A stretch of 64,000 bases of DNA from Leucobacter sp. G161 (GTDB lineage Bacteria; Actinomycetota; Actinomycetes; Actinomycetales; Microbacteriaceae). Location of the stretch: the NCBI RefSeq assembly GCF_001482305.1, contig NZ_LOHP01000046.1, positions 62,001 to 126,000 of the forward strand, given 5' to 3'. The translations under genes were made by a program, and so were the position numbers. Below are positions 50,657 to 59,996 of this stretch, piece after piece (positions within the stretch are counted from its first letter, which is position 1; each line of letters opens with the position of its first letter). The notes beneath the pieces were generated by a model, which worked only from the letters and a program-made list of their open reading frames with translations, was not told where the DNA came from and did not search any database.

Positions 50657-52147
50657 TCAGCCGTTTCGGAGCACGCTGGCGAGCAGCATGTGCACGGACA
50701 GCACCTCAGTGGGATCAGCGAGGGGGACGCCGAGCTCGTCTGCTCGCCGGAGCCTCGTCTGCAGCGTGTTCCGGTGCACCCCGAGCATCTCGGCCGCGCG
50801 CGAGACTGATCCGCGTGCCGACAGGAACGGCACGGCGGCCGCAATAATCTCGCCCGAGGCCGCATCTCCCATGAGGTCTGGGAAAATCCGCGCCGCCAGC
50901 TTGTCCGCGAGTTCCGCCGGGACAAGCCGGTCGAGTAGGCGCGACGGTATCTCTGCGAACTCGATGACGTTGGTTTCTCGCGCCCTCTCAGGCCAAGCCA
51001 TTCGCGCGGCAAGCCACGCTTCACGCACACTCTCGAGTAGTTCCGTCGGGCTGCTCCGCTGCTCAGCGACGCCCACGCCAGCCCCCAGCGGACCGACTTC
51101 CCCGAACCCTGCGCGAACATCGTTGACGATGGTATCTCGTGCCACTCTTCCCGCCGTCGGCACGAATGCAAGCCAGCCATCGGCGATGGCCGTCAGGGGC
51201 ACCTCGGGATAGAAGCGCTGCCAGATGTGGTGCACGACAGCACCAACGCTCGCTGGCTCGGCAGCGAGGATGCACACGGTGCGGTATCGCTCTCCCAGCG
51301 TGTGCGCTCCACGCAGCGCCGCTTCCCGACTCGGCGCATCGAGCAAACCGAGTTCTGCCGACCCGATCAGAGATGCAATCGACATCGCTGGCAACGAGTC
51401 AAGGATCGAATTCAGTCGCGACTCGAACAGCAGCGAACGGAAAATTGGCACCGCGGCACGCAACGCCTGCTCGGCGTACTCTCGGGTACGACGCCCCGTC
51501 CCGATGAGGACGAGCTCAGCAGATGTCACGCCCTGAGGTATCTCGACGACAATAGGGTCGCCGTCGCCCCCGTCTCCGGTGAACACGTCGGAGCTGGGTG
51601 CTGACTCTGCGAAGTCGAGCGTGACAGTTCCTGACACACGAATTTGCACTCGGGCGCCGCCGAACTCCCGCGAAATCTGCGCCGCGAGCGCTGTCGGCGT
51701 CGCGGCCTGCGTGATCTCATCGACAAACGCCTGCACCCGCGCCATGACGCCGGCACGCGCGATACCGAGCTGAATGGCAAGGGCAATACTCAGTTGCGTC
51801 ACATCTCGGGTTGTCGTGAGCAGGGCCACGTTGAGTCGACGAGCCAGTTCCACGGTCGCCTCAGTTACAGCCTGTTCTGGCGCAAGCACCGCGCAGGCTC
51901 TCCGCTCCCAGGCGTACCGCAGTGCGGCGGAAACCATCCAGCCACCAGCGGAGACGTGATTGCTGAGCAGGACGATCGTGTCTGGAGCAACTTCGGTAAT
52001 TTCTTCGATGTCACTAATCAGCGCTAGATCTTGCACGAGCGTCGGCTCTGAGGGCTGAAAGCGAGCGGTGAGGTCTTGAGCGAGTTTCGACTCGGTCAAA
52101 TCCTGTAGCTCGACGGCATAGCTTCCACGGGCAGTCGACCCAATCAT
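50657..52147 (-). CDS. PucR-family transcriptional regulator
   Basis: A 496-residue regulator. The N-terminal sensory part resembles the PucR-class purine-catabolism domain (about 25-135: ALISDIEEITEVAPDTIVLL, ALRYAWERRACAVLAPEQAVTEATVELARRLNVALLTT). A GGDEF-like or CdaR region is in the middle (GVGVAEQRSSPTELLESVREAWLAARMA), and the C-terminal helix-turn-helix is SVSRAAEMLGVHRNTLQTRLRRADEL, the HTH_30 form. It overlaps the DUF917 gene by 4 bp. Members of this family activate purine, hydantoin or ureide catabolism, so it is a plausible activator of the surrounding operon. Confidence 0.85.
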   Translation of the reverse strand: MIGSTARGSYAVELQDLTESKLAQDLTARFQPSEPTLVQDLALISDIEEITEVAPDTIVLLSNHVSAGGWMVSAALRYAWERRACAVLAPEQAVTEATVELARRLNVALLTTTRDVTQLSIALAIQLGIARAGVMARVQAFVDEITQAATPTALAAQISREFGGARVQIRVSGTVTLDFAESAPSSDVFTGDGGDGDPIVVEIPQGVTSAELVLIGTGRRTREYAEQALRAAVPIFRSLLFESRLNSILDSLPAMSIASLIGSAELGLLDAPSREAALRGAHTLGERYRTVCILAAEPASVGAVVHHIWQRFYPEVPLTAIADGWLAFVPTAGRVARDTIVNDVRAGFGEVGPLGAGVGVAEQRSSPTELLESVREAWLAARMAWPERARETNVIEFAEIPSRLLDRLVPAELADKLAARIFPDLMGDAASGEIIAAAVPFLSARGSVSRAAEMLGVHRNTLQTRLRRADELGVPLADPTEVLSVHMLLASVLRNG

Positions 52148-53214
52148 TGTTGCACTCCCAGCGCGCTAAAGGCTCCCGGTCCCGCGAGCCGCAACCCAGC
52201 TTCCGTGTACCAGGCTGCGTCAGCTGACATGACGAGAATATCGATTGTGTTCCCCACCCAGAGGTCCTCCAACGTCGCGGGGTTACCGTCGTGTGCATCG
52301 AGGATAGTAATGATGTCGGGCACGGCGGCACGGACGACACCGTCGACCATGAGCAGCAGCACTTCATCTTGAATCTCAAGTTGCACGATGCGGCCGTTGG
52401 GCTCCCCGATGAGGGTGACGCTCGATGGCCGCGCCGTCTGGCCGGGTTGTGTTGCGCTGGCAAGCCAGCCGACGTTACTCACTCTGGCCCTGATGCGCAG
52501 TTTCAGGCCTCCCATGCGTTCGAGGCCCTCGTACTTTTCGCGGATCGAGGTGTCAGCGGCGAGAATCTCGCCGATCCGCAACAGCCGTGTTGTGCTTCCC
52601 TGGACACCGGTTGCTGCGAGCACCGCAGCGGTCATCGGATAACTTACGGTCGCAGCCCAGCCACCGTACACACCTGCGAGTGCGCGCAGCAAACGGTCGA
52701 CGCGTACGGGGTCTTGCACCTGCACCATCGCGGATTCGCCGGTGGCGCCCGTCGCTGCAACTGGGCCGGCCGGGAGCCCTGCGACGGCAAACACGCTCTG
52801 ACTCACGAGGGGAAACACGCGCCCCATCGGATCCGCGTCAACCAGGGGAACTCCGGCTTGAAGGGCGACCAATGGAGCCACCATGCCATTCAACCCGCCC
52901 GCGGCAAGGGGCATGACGCCAACGACGGGCTGCTCAAGTTCCTGCTCTATCAACGCGATACACCGCAAGAATTCGTCTCCCACAGGGCGCAATTCAGCGG
53001 GAGGTAGCCCGTTGCTGACAAACCCGACAGCGACGACGAGCCCCTCGGGTTCGAGTTCCCCAGGGTCGCACAGCACCGGCCGGTCATCAGTTTCCCGGAA
53101 CAACGCGAGGACTTTGTCCGCTTGTTCCCCGGCCCAGTCGGGGTCGATCATGCAGGCAGCAAACACCGATCCTGTGTACAGGTGGCGGATATGTGCCTCG
53201 TTCAGCCGGATCAT
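52144..53214 (-). CDS. DUF917-family protein (thiohydantoin-desulfurase-like superfamily)
   Basis: A 356-residue protein whose central and C-terminal regions match DUF917: VVAVGFVSNGLPPAELRPVGDEFLRCIALIEQELEQPVVGVMPLAAGGLNGMVAPLVALQAGVPLVDADPMGRVFPLV, the usual core, and QLEIQDEVLLLMVDGVVRAAVPDIITILDAHDG. Pfam now relates this family to S-methyl-thiohydantoin desulfurase chemistry (family knowledge). Members are often beside or fused to hydantoinase A genes, exactly as here. The ATG at 53214 overlaps the upstream HyuA-like stop (ATGA). Activity on a hydantoin- or thiohydantoin-like ring is the best guess. Confidence 0.75.
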   Translation of the reverse strand: MIRLNEAHIRHLYTGSVFAACMIDPDWAGEQADKVLALFRETDDRPVLCDPGELEPEGLVVAVGFVSNGLPPAELRPVGDEFLRCIALIEQELEQPVVGVMPLAAGGLNGMVAPLVALQAGVPLVDADPMGRVFPLVSQSVFAVAGLPAGPVAATGATGESAMVQVQDPVRVDRLLRALAGVYGGWAATVSYPMTAAVLAATGVQGSTTRLLRIGEILAADTSIREKYEGLERMGGLKLRIRARVSNVGWLASATQPGQTARPSSVTLIGEPNGRIVQLEIQDEVLLLMVDGVVRAAVPDIITILDAHDGNPATLEDLWVGNTIDILVMSADAAWYTEAGLRLAGPGAFSALGVQQ

Positions 53215-54509
53215 CCGCTGGTCTCCTCGAAGATCTCTCGCGGACTCGGCCCCGCGGCGCCTCGCACCCGGACGGTCACTACGTTCGGATTCTGGTACGA
53301 GGCCCCGATCACGCGACAATCAAGGATCCGCACCTGAGAGGGCGGGGAACCGTACGAGACCAGTCGGGCACGAACTTTCGCCTCCGCATTTCCGAGTGCC
53401 TGTTCTTTCTCGGGAGCGTTGTTGATCTGCACTGCCTGCTCGAACCACTCCACGAGCTGCGAACAGGCCGCCCCAAGCGCCCCGGCGTCAAGCTCGATGC
53501 GTTCGCAGCCATCAGTCCCCGGCAGCTCAACCAGTCCAGCGGCGGTAACGGTGATCTCCAGGGGTTCGCCCATCCAGTCCCCCACCGACCCGTCGTCAAG
53601 CGTAACGAGATGAACGGTCCGGGTCGCGATGAGCTCACCCGCGCTATCCCGAGACCGTGACACGACGGTAGGGGCTCCGGCCGTCACTTCGCCAAAGCTC
53701 ACGCTGTCTGGCCGCCGCATCACGATCCTGCCATCGTCGATTCCGGCGACGGCCGCCACGCCAACGAACTCGGCCGCGAGTCCGGAGAACAGCGAGTGCA
53801 CGGGCTTTAACGACAGGGACGCCAATGGCGCGGCACCCCCATCGTTCGTCATCACAAACAGACGCGCATTGGGGATATGCGCAGCCGCGACAGTTGCGAG
53901 ACTCGTTGCGATCCCCTCTGCATACGCCAAGTGCGAGCTGTTGAGCACTCCCGTACGTTCTCGTACCGAGAAAGAGGTGTTGTGAAAGGAGTGCGATTGG
54001 ACGACGCTGGCAGGCGCCGCTTCGTCAAGCAGAATCCGGCTCGCTTCGATCTCGTGCGCAGCATTCACCGAGGCTCCGACGCTTGTCACGACGTACCGCC
54101 CGCCCGGCGGCTGTCCCCGGAGCCGAGACCGAAGCCCGCTCGCTTCAAACGTGGCAAGCGCCTCGCCAGCGTTCGAATGCCCACCCGTTACGTGCACGGT
54201 CTGCAGGGCACGCTGAGCGACGCTCACGCCCGAGTAGGCGTGAGCGTCGTCCATGGGCGCTCGGGGAGCAATGCGCACAACCGTCACAGGTTCTCCCTGG
54301 TCCGGGGCAAAAAGCTGGCTGACTTCGAACGTGACCGTCGCTGTCGGGCGGTCCTCAATATCGCCTGCGAGTTGCGCGAGCACTCGTCCCAGCGCCGCCT
54401 CCAAACCGCCCGGATGTTCGACAGCTTCACTGTGGTGTTCGCGAGCCTCGTCTCGCACCAGACGCACACCAGTCACACGATCCGGTGTTACCCGCACGCC
54501 GATCCGCAT
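53211..54509 (-). CDS. Divergent hydantoinase-A-like protein lacking the ATPase loop
   Basis: A 432-residue protein. Its middle (about 195-240), LFVMTNDGGAAPLASLSLKPVHSLFSGLAAEFVGVAAVAGIDDGRIV, matches the hydantoinase A pattern (L-M-x-S-x-G-G...P...L-x-S-G-P-A...G-A-A...). The N-terminal D-x-G-G-T-F-T-D phosphate loop is replaced by IGVRVTPDRVTGVRLV, and the protein is about 250 residues shorter than HyuA. It is probably not an ATPase; it may be a scaffold, or a partner of the DUF917 protein whose start it overlaps. The ATG at 54509 has AAAGGA 7 nt upstream. Confidence 0.6.
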   Translation of the reverse strand: MRIGVRVTPDRVTGVRLVRDEAREHHSEAVEHPGGLEAALGRVLAQLAGDIEDRPTATVTFEVSQLFAPDQGEPVTVVRIAPRAPMDDAHAYSGVSVAQRALQTVHVTGGHSNAGEALATFEASGLRSRLRGQPPGGRYVVTSVGASVNAAHEIEASRILLDEAAPASVVQSHSFHNTSFSVRERTGVLNSSHLAYAEGIATSLATVAAAHIPNARLFVMTNDGGAAPLASLSLKPVHSLFSGLAAEFVGVAAVAGIDDGRIVMRRPDSVSFGEVTAGAPTVVSRSRDSAGELIATRTVHLVTLDDGSVGDWMGEPLEITVTAAGLVELPGTDGCERIELDAGALGAACSQLVEWFEQAVQINNAPEKEQALGNAEAKVRARLVSYGSPPSQVRILDCRVIGASYQNPNVVTVRVRGAAGPSPREIFEETSG

Positions 54510-54589
54510 GTGCTTCCTTTGCATGCTTGAACACTACTCGTCGGAACCATGGTCTTCACCGGGCGCCCGCGCGCCCGGGCGCGACGCTG

Positions 54590-55579
54590 CTAGCGTTTCC
54601 GCAGGCGTTGCACGAGCAGACTGTCAGCAGCCACCGCGATCAGGATCAGCGCACCCGTCACGACCTGCTGGTAAGTGGTGTCCCACCCCATGAGGTTAAA
54701 GCCGTTCGCAATCACGGTGAGGATGAGGACGCCCACTGCGGTGCGCCAGACAGCGCCCGAGCCACCCATGATGCTGGTTCCTCCGATGACAACCGCCGCG
54801 ATAGCCGTCAGTTCAAGCCCGGTCGCCATCGCGGGCTGCGCGGATCCCGCACGGGATGCGAGCACCATGCCGGCGGCAGAGCTGCACAGGCCACTGATCG
54901 CAAAGACCGAAATGTGGATCAACTCCGTGCGCACCCCGCTCAGCCTGGCTGCTTCGGGGTTCCCTCCCACCGCGTAGATACGGCGGCCGTAGGTCGTGCC
55001 CCAGAGCACGAGCCCAAAGACAACCAGCCCGACGACGAGCAGCAGCGTTGCCGCGGATACTCCGCCGAACACCGAGCGCGTCCAGACTCGAAAGCCCTCG
55101 AGCTGGTCGCCGAGCGGGGCTACGATGGCCCCCGCGGTGAGCACGACCGCCAACCCGCGGTAGATAATGCTCATCGCAAGGGAGCCGATGAATGAGTGCA
55201 CCTTGGTCGCGACAATGAGTGTGCCTGTCAACGCGCCAAGAGCGGCTCCAACGCCCAGGGCAAGCACAAACCCGAGGCCGACACCGAACGCTTGTGTGAG
55301 GTACACGCCAATAATCGCGGAGAGCGCAAGATTGGCGCTCGCCGAGAGGTCAAAGACGCCGCTCGTGATACACAGGGTCGCCCCAATCGCGATAAGGCCG
55401 ATCACCACTGCCTGGTCGAGCAGGTTCACGAGGTTCTGTGATGAGAGGAACGTATCGGTAGAGACGGAAAGGAAAATCACCAGCACCAGGAGCCCGATGA
55501 GCACTCCGTAGTCCTTCAGATCAATCCTGAATCGACGTCGCGTGGATGCGGGTTCAACCGCAATAGTCTCGGTTTTCAT
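54590..55579 (-). CDS. Ribose/autoinducer-2-type ABC transporter permease (RbsC-like)
   Basis: A 329-residue permease with about ten hydrophobic segments, of the BPD_transp_2 family: LLVLVIFLSVSTDTFLSSQNLVNLLDQAVVIGLIAIGATLCITSG, SIIYRGLAVVLTAGAIV, and AIAAVVIGGTSIMGGSGAVWRTAVGVLILTVIANGFNLMGW (the conserved loop). It would carry a small polar solute. It is 14 bp after the ATPase gene and 80 bp before the next start, so it belongs to the same run. Confidence 0.9.
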   Translation of the reverse strand: MKTETIAVEPASTRRRFRIDLKDYGVLIGLLVLVIFLSVSTDTFLSSQNLVNLLDQAVVIGLIAIGATLCITSGVFDLSASANLALSAIIGVYLTQAFGVGLGFVLALGVGAALGALTGTLIVATKVHSFIGSLAMSIIYRGLAVVLTAGAIVAPLGDQLEGFRVWTRSVFGGVSAATLLLVVGLVVFGLVLWGTTYGRRIYAVGGNPEAARLSGVRTELIHISVFAISGLCSSAAGMVLASRAGSAQPAMATGLELTAIAAVVIGGTSIMGGSGAVWRTAVGVLILTVIANGFNLMGWDTTYQQVVTGALILIAVAADSLLVQRLRKR

Positions 55580-55593
55580 TATTCTTGCTTCTC

Positions 55594-57117
55594 CTAGAGG
55601 AAGGCGGTGGCCATGATGGTGTCGGGCGAGACCGAGCGGTCGTACTCGGCGACGATGCGGCCCTGGCGCATCACGGCTAGTCGGTGGGAGATCGAAAGCA
55701 CTTCTTCGAGTTCGGAGCTCGCTACAACGACGGCTGTGCCGCGCTCCGCTAGCTCGATGATGAGGTTATGAATGTTCGCCTTCGCTGCAATATCGACTCC
55801 GCGAGTTGGTTCGTCGATGAGGAACACCTCGGGCGGGTTGATGAGCCACTTTGCAAAGAGCGCTTTCTGCTGGTTACCACCGGACAGCGCCCCGACGGAC
55901 ACGCGCCTCACCTTGCCGCGGATATCAACACGGGCGGCAACGTGGTCCACCACGCTTCGCTCGACCCCCTGCCGCACGAACCCCGCTATCTGGCGCGAGT
56001 CGAGTGACGGCAGTGCGATATTCTCTGCGGCCGACCGCCCGAGGACGAGTCCCTGGTCCTTGCGGGATTCCGGGACGAGTGCGACCCCGCTGCGAATCGC
56101 GTGCCTGATGGAATTCTTGCGCACTCGACGCCCGTTGACGTGCACCTCTCCCGAGGTGACACGGTCGCTCCCAAACACAGCGTTCAACGTTTCGCTGCGG
56201 CCGCTTCCCATCAGCCCGACAAGCCCAAGAATCTCGCCCTGACGCACGTTCAATGTGATATCAGATATCGCTGAGGTGGTGAGTTTGTCGGCGCTCAGCA
56301 CCACCGGCGCTCCATCGGCAACAGGCCGTGGCGAACGGGCCAGCGCTTCCACCTGCCGACCCACCATGAGCTGCACAAGGCTGTCAGAGTCGTGACCGCG
56401 CGCTGACTCAGTGACAATCTGATCGCCATCACGCAGCACCGTGATGCGATCAGCGATCCCTAAGATCTCCTCGAGGAAGTGGGAGACAATCACAATCGTG
56501 GTGCCACCTGCCGCAAGACGGCGAATAACGGCAAGGAGGTTCTCTGTGTCAGCCTCCCCCAGCGCGGCAGTTGGCTCATCGAAACAGATCACCTTCGACC
56601 CGCGCGCGATCGCTTTGAGGATTTCGACCTGCTGCGCCTGCCCGAGGGAGAGGCTTGACACCTGCGCATCCGGGTCTAGGTCGAAGCCGCTTTCTGCAAT
56701 CAGGGTGGCGAGTTGCGCTCGGTCTCTTGCCTGCCGGACGAGTCCGTAGGTGTTCGTCCACCTGCCGAGGAAAACGTTCTCCATCACTGAGCGAGCCGGC
56801 ACCGGTGCCAGCTCCTGTGAGATCAGTGAAATGCCGTGGTCAATGGCGGAGCGAGGGTTGCCGAGCTTGGTCGGGACCCCGTCGAACAGCACCGTTCCGG
56901 AGTCGGCAGAAATCGCGCCTCCCAGGATCTTCAGCAGGGTCGATTTGCCTGCCCCGTTTTCGCCAAGCAGTCCGTGGATCTCTCCCGGTTCGATCGTCAG
57001 CGAAACATCGCGCAGCACCGACGTTCCGCCATAGCTTTTCCCGACTGCTTCGAGTGTGATGTGTGGCGCCTTGGCCTCCGCACGAGATTGCGTCTGCATT
57101 ATCTGGGCGTTGTTCAT
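55594..57117 (-). CDS. Ribose-type ABC transporter ATP-binding protein with two ATPase domains (RbsA-like)
   Basis: A 507-residue tandem ATPase. Domain 1 (about 20-255): Walker A GENGAGKST, signature LSLGQAQQVEILKAI, Walker B VICFDEPTAALGE. Domain 2 (about 265-505): Walker A-like GLMGSGRSE, signature SGGNQQKALFAKWL, Walker B EVFLIDEPTRGVD. The degenerate first loop of domain 2 is usual for RbsA. The ATG at 57117 has GGAGGTGG upstream. It powers the RbsC-like permease; the solute is unknown but presumably the amide or hydantoin broken down by the neighbours. Confidence 0.9.
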   Translation of the reverse strand: MNNAQIMQTQSRAEAKAPHITLEAVGKSYGGTSVLRDVSLTIEPGEIHGLLGENGAGKSTLLKILGGAISADSGTVLFDGVPTKLGNPRSAIDHGISLISQELAPVPARSVMENVFLGRWTNTYGLVRQARDRAQLATLIAESGFDLDPDAQVSSLSLGQAQQVEILKAIARGSKVICFDEPTAALGEADTENLLAVIRRLAAGGTTIVIVSHFLEEILGIADRITVLRDGDQIVTESARGHDSDSLVQLMVGRQVEALARSPRPVADGAPVVLSADKLTTSAISDITLNVRQGEILGLVGLMGSGRSETLNAVFGSDRVTSGEVHVNGRRVRKNSIRHAIRSGVALVPESRKDQGLVLGRSAAENIALPSLDSRQIAGFVRQGVERSVVDHVAARVDIRGKVRRVSVGALSGGNQQKALFAKWLINPPEVFLIDEPTRGVDIAAKANIHNLIIELAERGTAVVVASSELEEVLSISHRLAVMRQGRIVAEYDRSVSPDTIMATAFL

Positions 57118-57210
57118 TGCCGTCCACCTCCGTAACTGTGTTCTGTGCTGGTGTGATGCGCAGGAAAACTCCTGAGGTGGGTGGGCGGCGCCCACCCACC
57201 CCAGCGTGAA

Positions 57211-58221
57211 TTACTCTTCGTAACCGGAAACGAAATCAGCCTCGTTCAAGACGTCAGTTGTCCCGAGCCCGCCATTCGGGGCGAGCGAGGCCTGGTCGAT
57301 TGCGGTTTCCACGTCTTCGCCCTTCGCGTGTTTGAGACCGAGGTCGGCCGCAATCCGACCGTTACCGACGACGTCAAGCGCCCAGATCGCAAACCACTCC
57401 CCGCTGCGCACCTTCTCGACCGCTGACTGCGGGCTCCCGTTGCCGATGAACTTCACCTTCGAGTCCGGTCCTGCGACCAGTGCGGCGCCGGCGATGGCCT
57501 GGGTCGAACCAATAACGACGTCGACGTCAGGGTTCGCCTGGGTAATGTCCTGGAATGCAGCGCGACCCTCATCCTGGGAGTACCCACCGGTCACCGTGGG
57601 CAACGTGGCGATGCTGCTGTCGGCCTGAAGCGTGTCGAGTACCGCCTTCGTGCGGGCGTTTTCGAGGGGAAGCGCGGGGTTCCCTTCCATATACGCAACC
57701 TTGCAGCCCGCTCCCGCGTCCGCGCAGGCCTGCTTGCCGAGCTCTGCGAGCGCGGTGCCGTTGCCCACCGGTGGATCGACGATGCTGATGGCGCCCTCGA
57801 TCTGCGGCTCGGCGGTGTCCATCTCTGGACCGACCGGGGTGAACTCGACAACCACGGTGATTCCGGCGTCGACCGCTTTCTTCAACGGCTCCTGCACGGC
57901 GAGGTTGTCATTCGCCTGGATGATGATGACGTCATAGCGCTTCGAGGTGATTGAATCGTTGATCTGCTGCGCTTGCAGCTGCCCATCGAACTGACCGTCA
58001 ACAAAGGTGGCTTTCGCCCCTGCCTCGGCAGCGGTCTCCTCAACACCCTGGTAGACGGCCTGCGCGAACGAATTGGCGGCAGCGAAGCCGAAGAAGCCAA
58101 TCTCAAGCGCCTCGTCTCCCGAGCCCCCGGCGTCGCCGCCAGCAGAGGGAGCTGAGCACCCAACGAGCGACACTGCTCCGATGAGCCCGGCCGCGAGGCC
58201 AAGCAGAATTCTCTTATTCAT
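57211..58221 (-). CDS. Ribose-type periplasmic-binding lipoprotein
   Basis: A 336-residue binding protein with a lipoprotein signal ending GAVSLVGCSAPSAGG. The Peripla_BP_4 fold follows: LEIGFFGFAAANSFAQAVYQGVEETAAEAGAKATFVDGQFDGQLQAQQINDSITSKRYDVIIIQANDNLA, then VVVEFTPVGPEMD, the hinge PNVAY-like VAYMEGNPALP, and DVVIGSTQAIAGAALVAG. The ligand residues are not those of ribose, so the substrate class cannot be read. It is upstream of the ATPase and permease genes and follows the first hyuA-hyuB pair. Confidence 0.85.
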   Translation of the reverse strand: MNKRILLGLAAGLIGAVSLVGCSAPSAGGDAGGSGDEALEIGFFGFAAANSFAQAVYQGVEETAAEAGAKATFVDGQFDGQLQAQQINDSITSKRYDVIIIQANDNLAVQEPLKKAVDAGITVVVEFTPVGPEMDTAEPQIEGAISIVDPPVGNGTALAELGKQACADAGAGCKVAYMEGNPALPLENARTKAVLDTLQADSSIATLPTVTGGYSQDEGRAAFQDITQANPDVDVVIGSTQAIAGAALVAGPDSKVKFIGNGSPQSAVEKVRSGEWFAIWALDVVGNGRIAADLGLKHAKGEDVETAIDQASLAPNGGLGTTDVLNEADFVSGYEE

Positions 58222-58304
58222 GTGTGTTTCCTTCCAAAGTGTGAACCTGTGTCATGGCGTGGTTCCGGCGACTCAGCCGGGTCCACCCCACTCCTGGGGA
58301 TCGG

Positions 58305-59993
58305 CTACGCGCTGGGTGTGTAGCCGTAGTGTTTGGTCGCGAACGCCTCCGAGATGAAGCCGTTCTCGATGTCGTACTGCACGGAGGCGGGGTCGCGTTC
58401 GGCCGGGTTACCGAAGCCACCGCCACCACTCACATTCAGCTGGATCACGTCGCCACGCTTCATAGGCCGCGCGTTGGCCTTCAGCGCGAGCACCTCACGA
58501 TCGGTGCCTGGGTTGATCTTCACTTCAGGGCCGCTCGCATCGCCGCCGCCGAAAATGCCCCACGGCGGAGTCTGGGACCGCTCGAACCACAGCCCCACCA
58601 CGCAGTCTGTGAGGAATTCGTAGCCGCGCGTCACGCCGTTACCACCGCGCCACTTGCCAGGTGCGCCAGAGTCCTGACGGATGCGGTACTCCGTGATCCT
58701 GAACGGGTATTTCGTCTCCACCATCTCGATCGGCAGGTCTTGCAGCGAACCATTCACGCTATTGATCAGCGCGGACTCACCGTCTGAGCCCTCCCACGCG
58801 CCCCAGCCACCGAGCGTCGCTTCCATCGTCACCCAGTTCCGTGAGGTCCTCGGGTCGAACCCCGCGGTCGTAATAATCATCGAGTCACCGTGCGAGGCGG
58901 CAACAACGCGCCCCGGGATCGCGGGTGCGAGGGCTTTGGCGACAAGATCGATCAGCAAGCCGAGATGTGAGAAGTACCACTGGCACGCCGCCGGGGCTAC
59001 TGCGCCAAGCACCGACCCCTCGCGCACCTGCGTCGTCATCGCTCGAAACGAGCCACCATTCGAATTCGTGTCGGGACTCACAAGCAGCTTGTACCCAACG
59101 CGGAGCGCCGATACCGCCTGAGCGACACCGCAGTTCACTGGGCCACGCGTCTGGTCGGCAGACTCGGTCACGTCGAAATCGATCGTGCCACCAGCGACCG
59201 TAACCCGGAGCTTGATCGGAATGGTGCGCTCAAGGTCAATGCCGTCATTGTCGAGCATGCCTTCGGCCTCGTACACACCATCCGGTATCGCTTCGACAAC
59301 CTCGCGCTCAATCTCTGCAGTCTGCCGAAAGATCTCGTCCCGAGCTTCCTCAACTGCCCCAAGGCCGTAGCGCGAGACCAGCTCCTGCATTCGGATCGTC
59401 CCCATGCGCAGGGCCGCGATCATCGCGTTCATATCACCGATGGTTTGGTACGGGAATCGCACGTTCGTCTTGATGAGGTCGACGACGTGGGTCTGTTTGC
59501 CCGCCTCGTGCAGCTTCACCGGCCCCATCCGGAAGCCTTCCTGGAAAATATCAACCGAGTCCATCGACCCACCAACGTCCTTCGAGCCCATGTCCATCCA
59601 GTGGGCCCGGGTCGCAGCGAACCCAACAAGCTGGGCATCTACGAAGACCGGCGCGAAGATCGTGACGTCGTTGAGGTGCGTGCCACCGAGGTACGAGTCG
59701 TTCAGGATCCAGACGTCGTCCTCTTTCCAGACCTCCGCGCCATAGAGTTCTTCAACCGCCATGGAGCAGGTCTCGAGGTTGCCGAGGAACAACGGCAGCC
59801 CTGCCGACTGCCCGAGTACCTGGTGCTCGGTGTCGAGGAGCGCCACGACACAGTCGCCGCCCTCGTACAGAATCGGTGAGTACGCGGAGCGAATCAGCGT
59901 CGCGTTCATATCGTTTGCCGCGCTCGTGAAGGCGTTACGAATGATTTCTACGGTAACCGGATCAATCCGGCTAGCGGCAGTAGTGCTGGACAT
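58305..59993 (-). CDS. hyuB: Hydantoinase B/oxoprolinase-family protein, pair 1
   Basis: A 562-residue HyuB subunit. DPVTVEIIRNAFTSAANDMNATLIRSAYSPILYEGGDCVVALLDTEHQVLGQSAGLPLFLG opens it as in the family; DDVWILNDSYLGGTHLNDVTIFAPVF, FAATRAHWMDMGSKDVGGSMDS and the C-terminal VSGGGGFGNPAERD are also present. It differs clearly from the second HyuB, so the two pairs are not recent copies. It would form an ATP-dependent ring-opening enzyme with the A subunit, whose stop is 3 bp upstream. Confidence 0.85.
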   Translation of the reverse strand: MSSTTAASRIDPVTVEIIRNAFTSAANDMNATLIRSAYSPILYEGGDCVVALLDTEHQVLGQSAGLPLFLGNLETCSMAVEELYGAEVWKEDDVWILNDSYLGGTHLNDVTIFAPVFVDAQLVGFAATRAHWMDMGSKDVGGSMDSVDIFQEGFRMGPVKLHEAGKQTHVVDLIKTNVRFPYQTIGDMNAMIAALRMGTIRMQELVSRYGLGAVEEARDEIFRQTAEIEREVVEAIPDGVYEAEGMLDNDGIDLERTIPIKLRVTVAGGTIDFDVTESADQTRGPVNCGVAQAVSALRVGYKLLVSPDTNSNGGSFRAMTTQVREGSVLGAVAPAACQWYFSHLGLLIDLVAKALAPAIPGRVVAASHGDSMIITTAGFDPRTSRNWVTMEATLGGWGAWEGSDGESALINSVNGSLQDLPIEMVETKYPFRITEYRIRQDSGAPGKWRGGNGVTRGYEFLTDCVVGLWFERSQTPPWGIFGGGDASGPEVKINPGTDREVLALKANARPMKRGDVIQLNVSGGGGFGNPAERDPASVQYDIENGFISEAFATKHYGYTPSA

Positions 59994-59996
59994 CGA

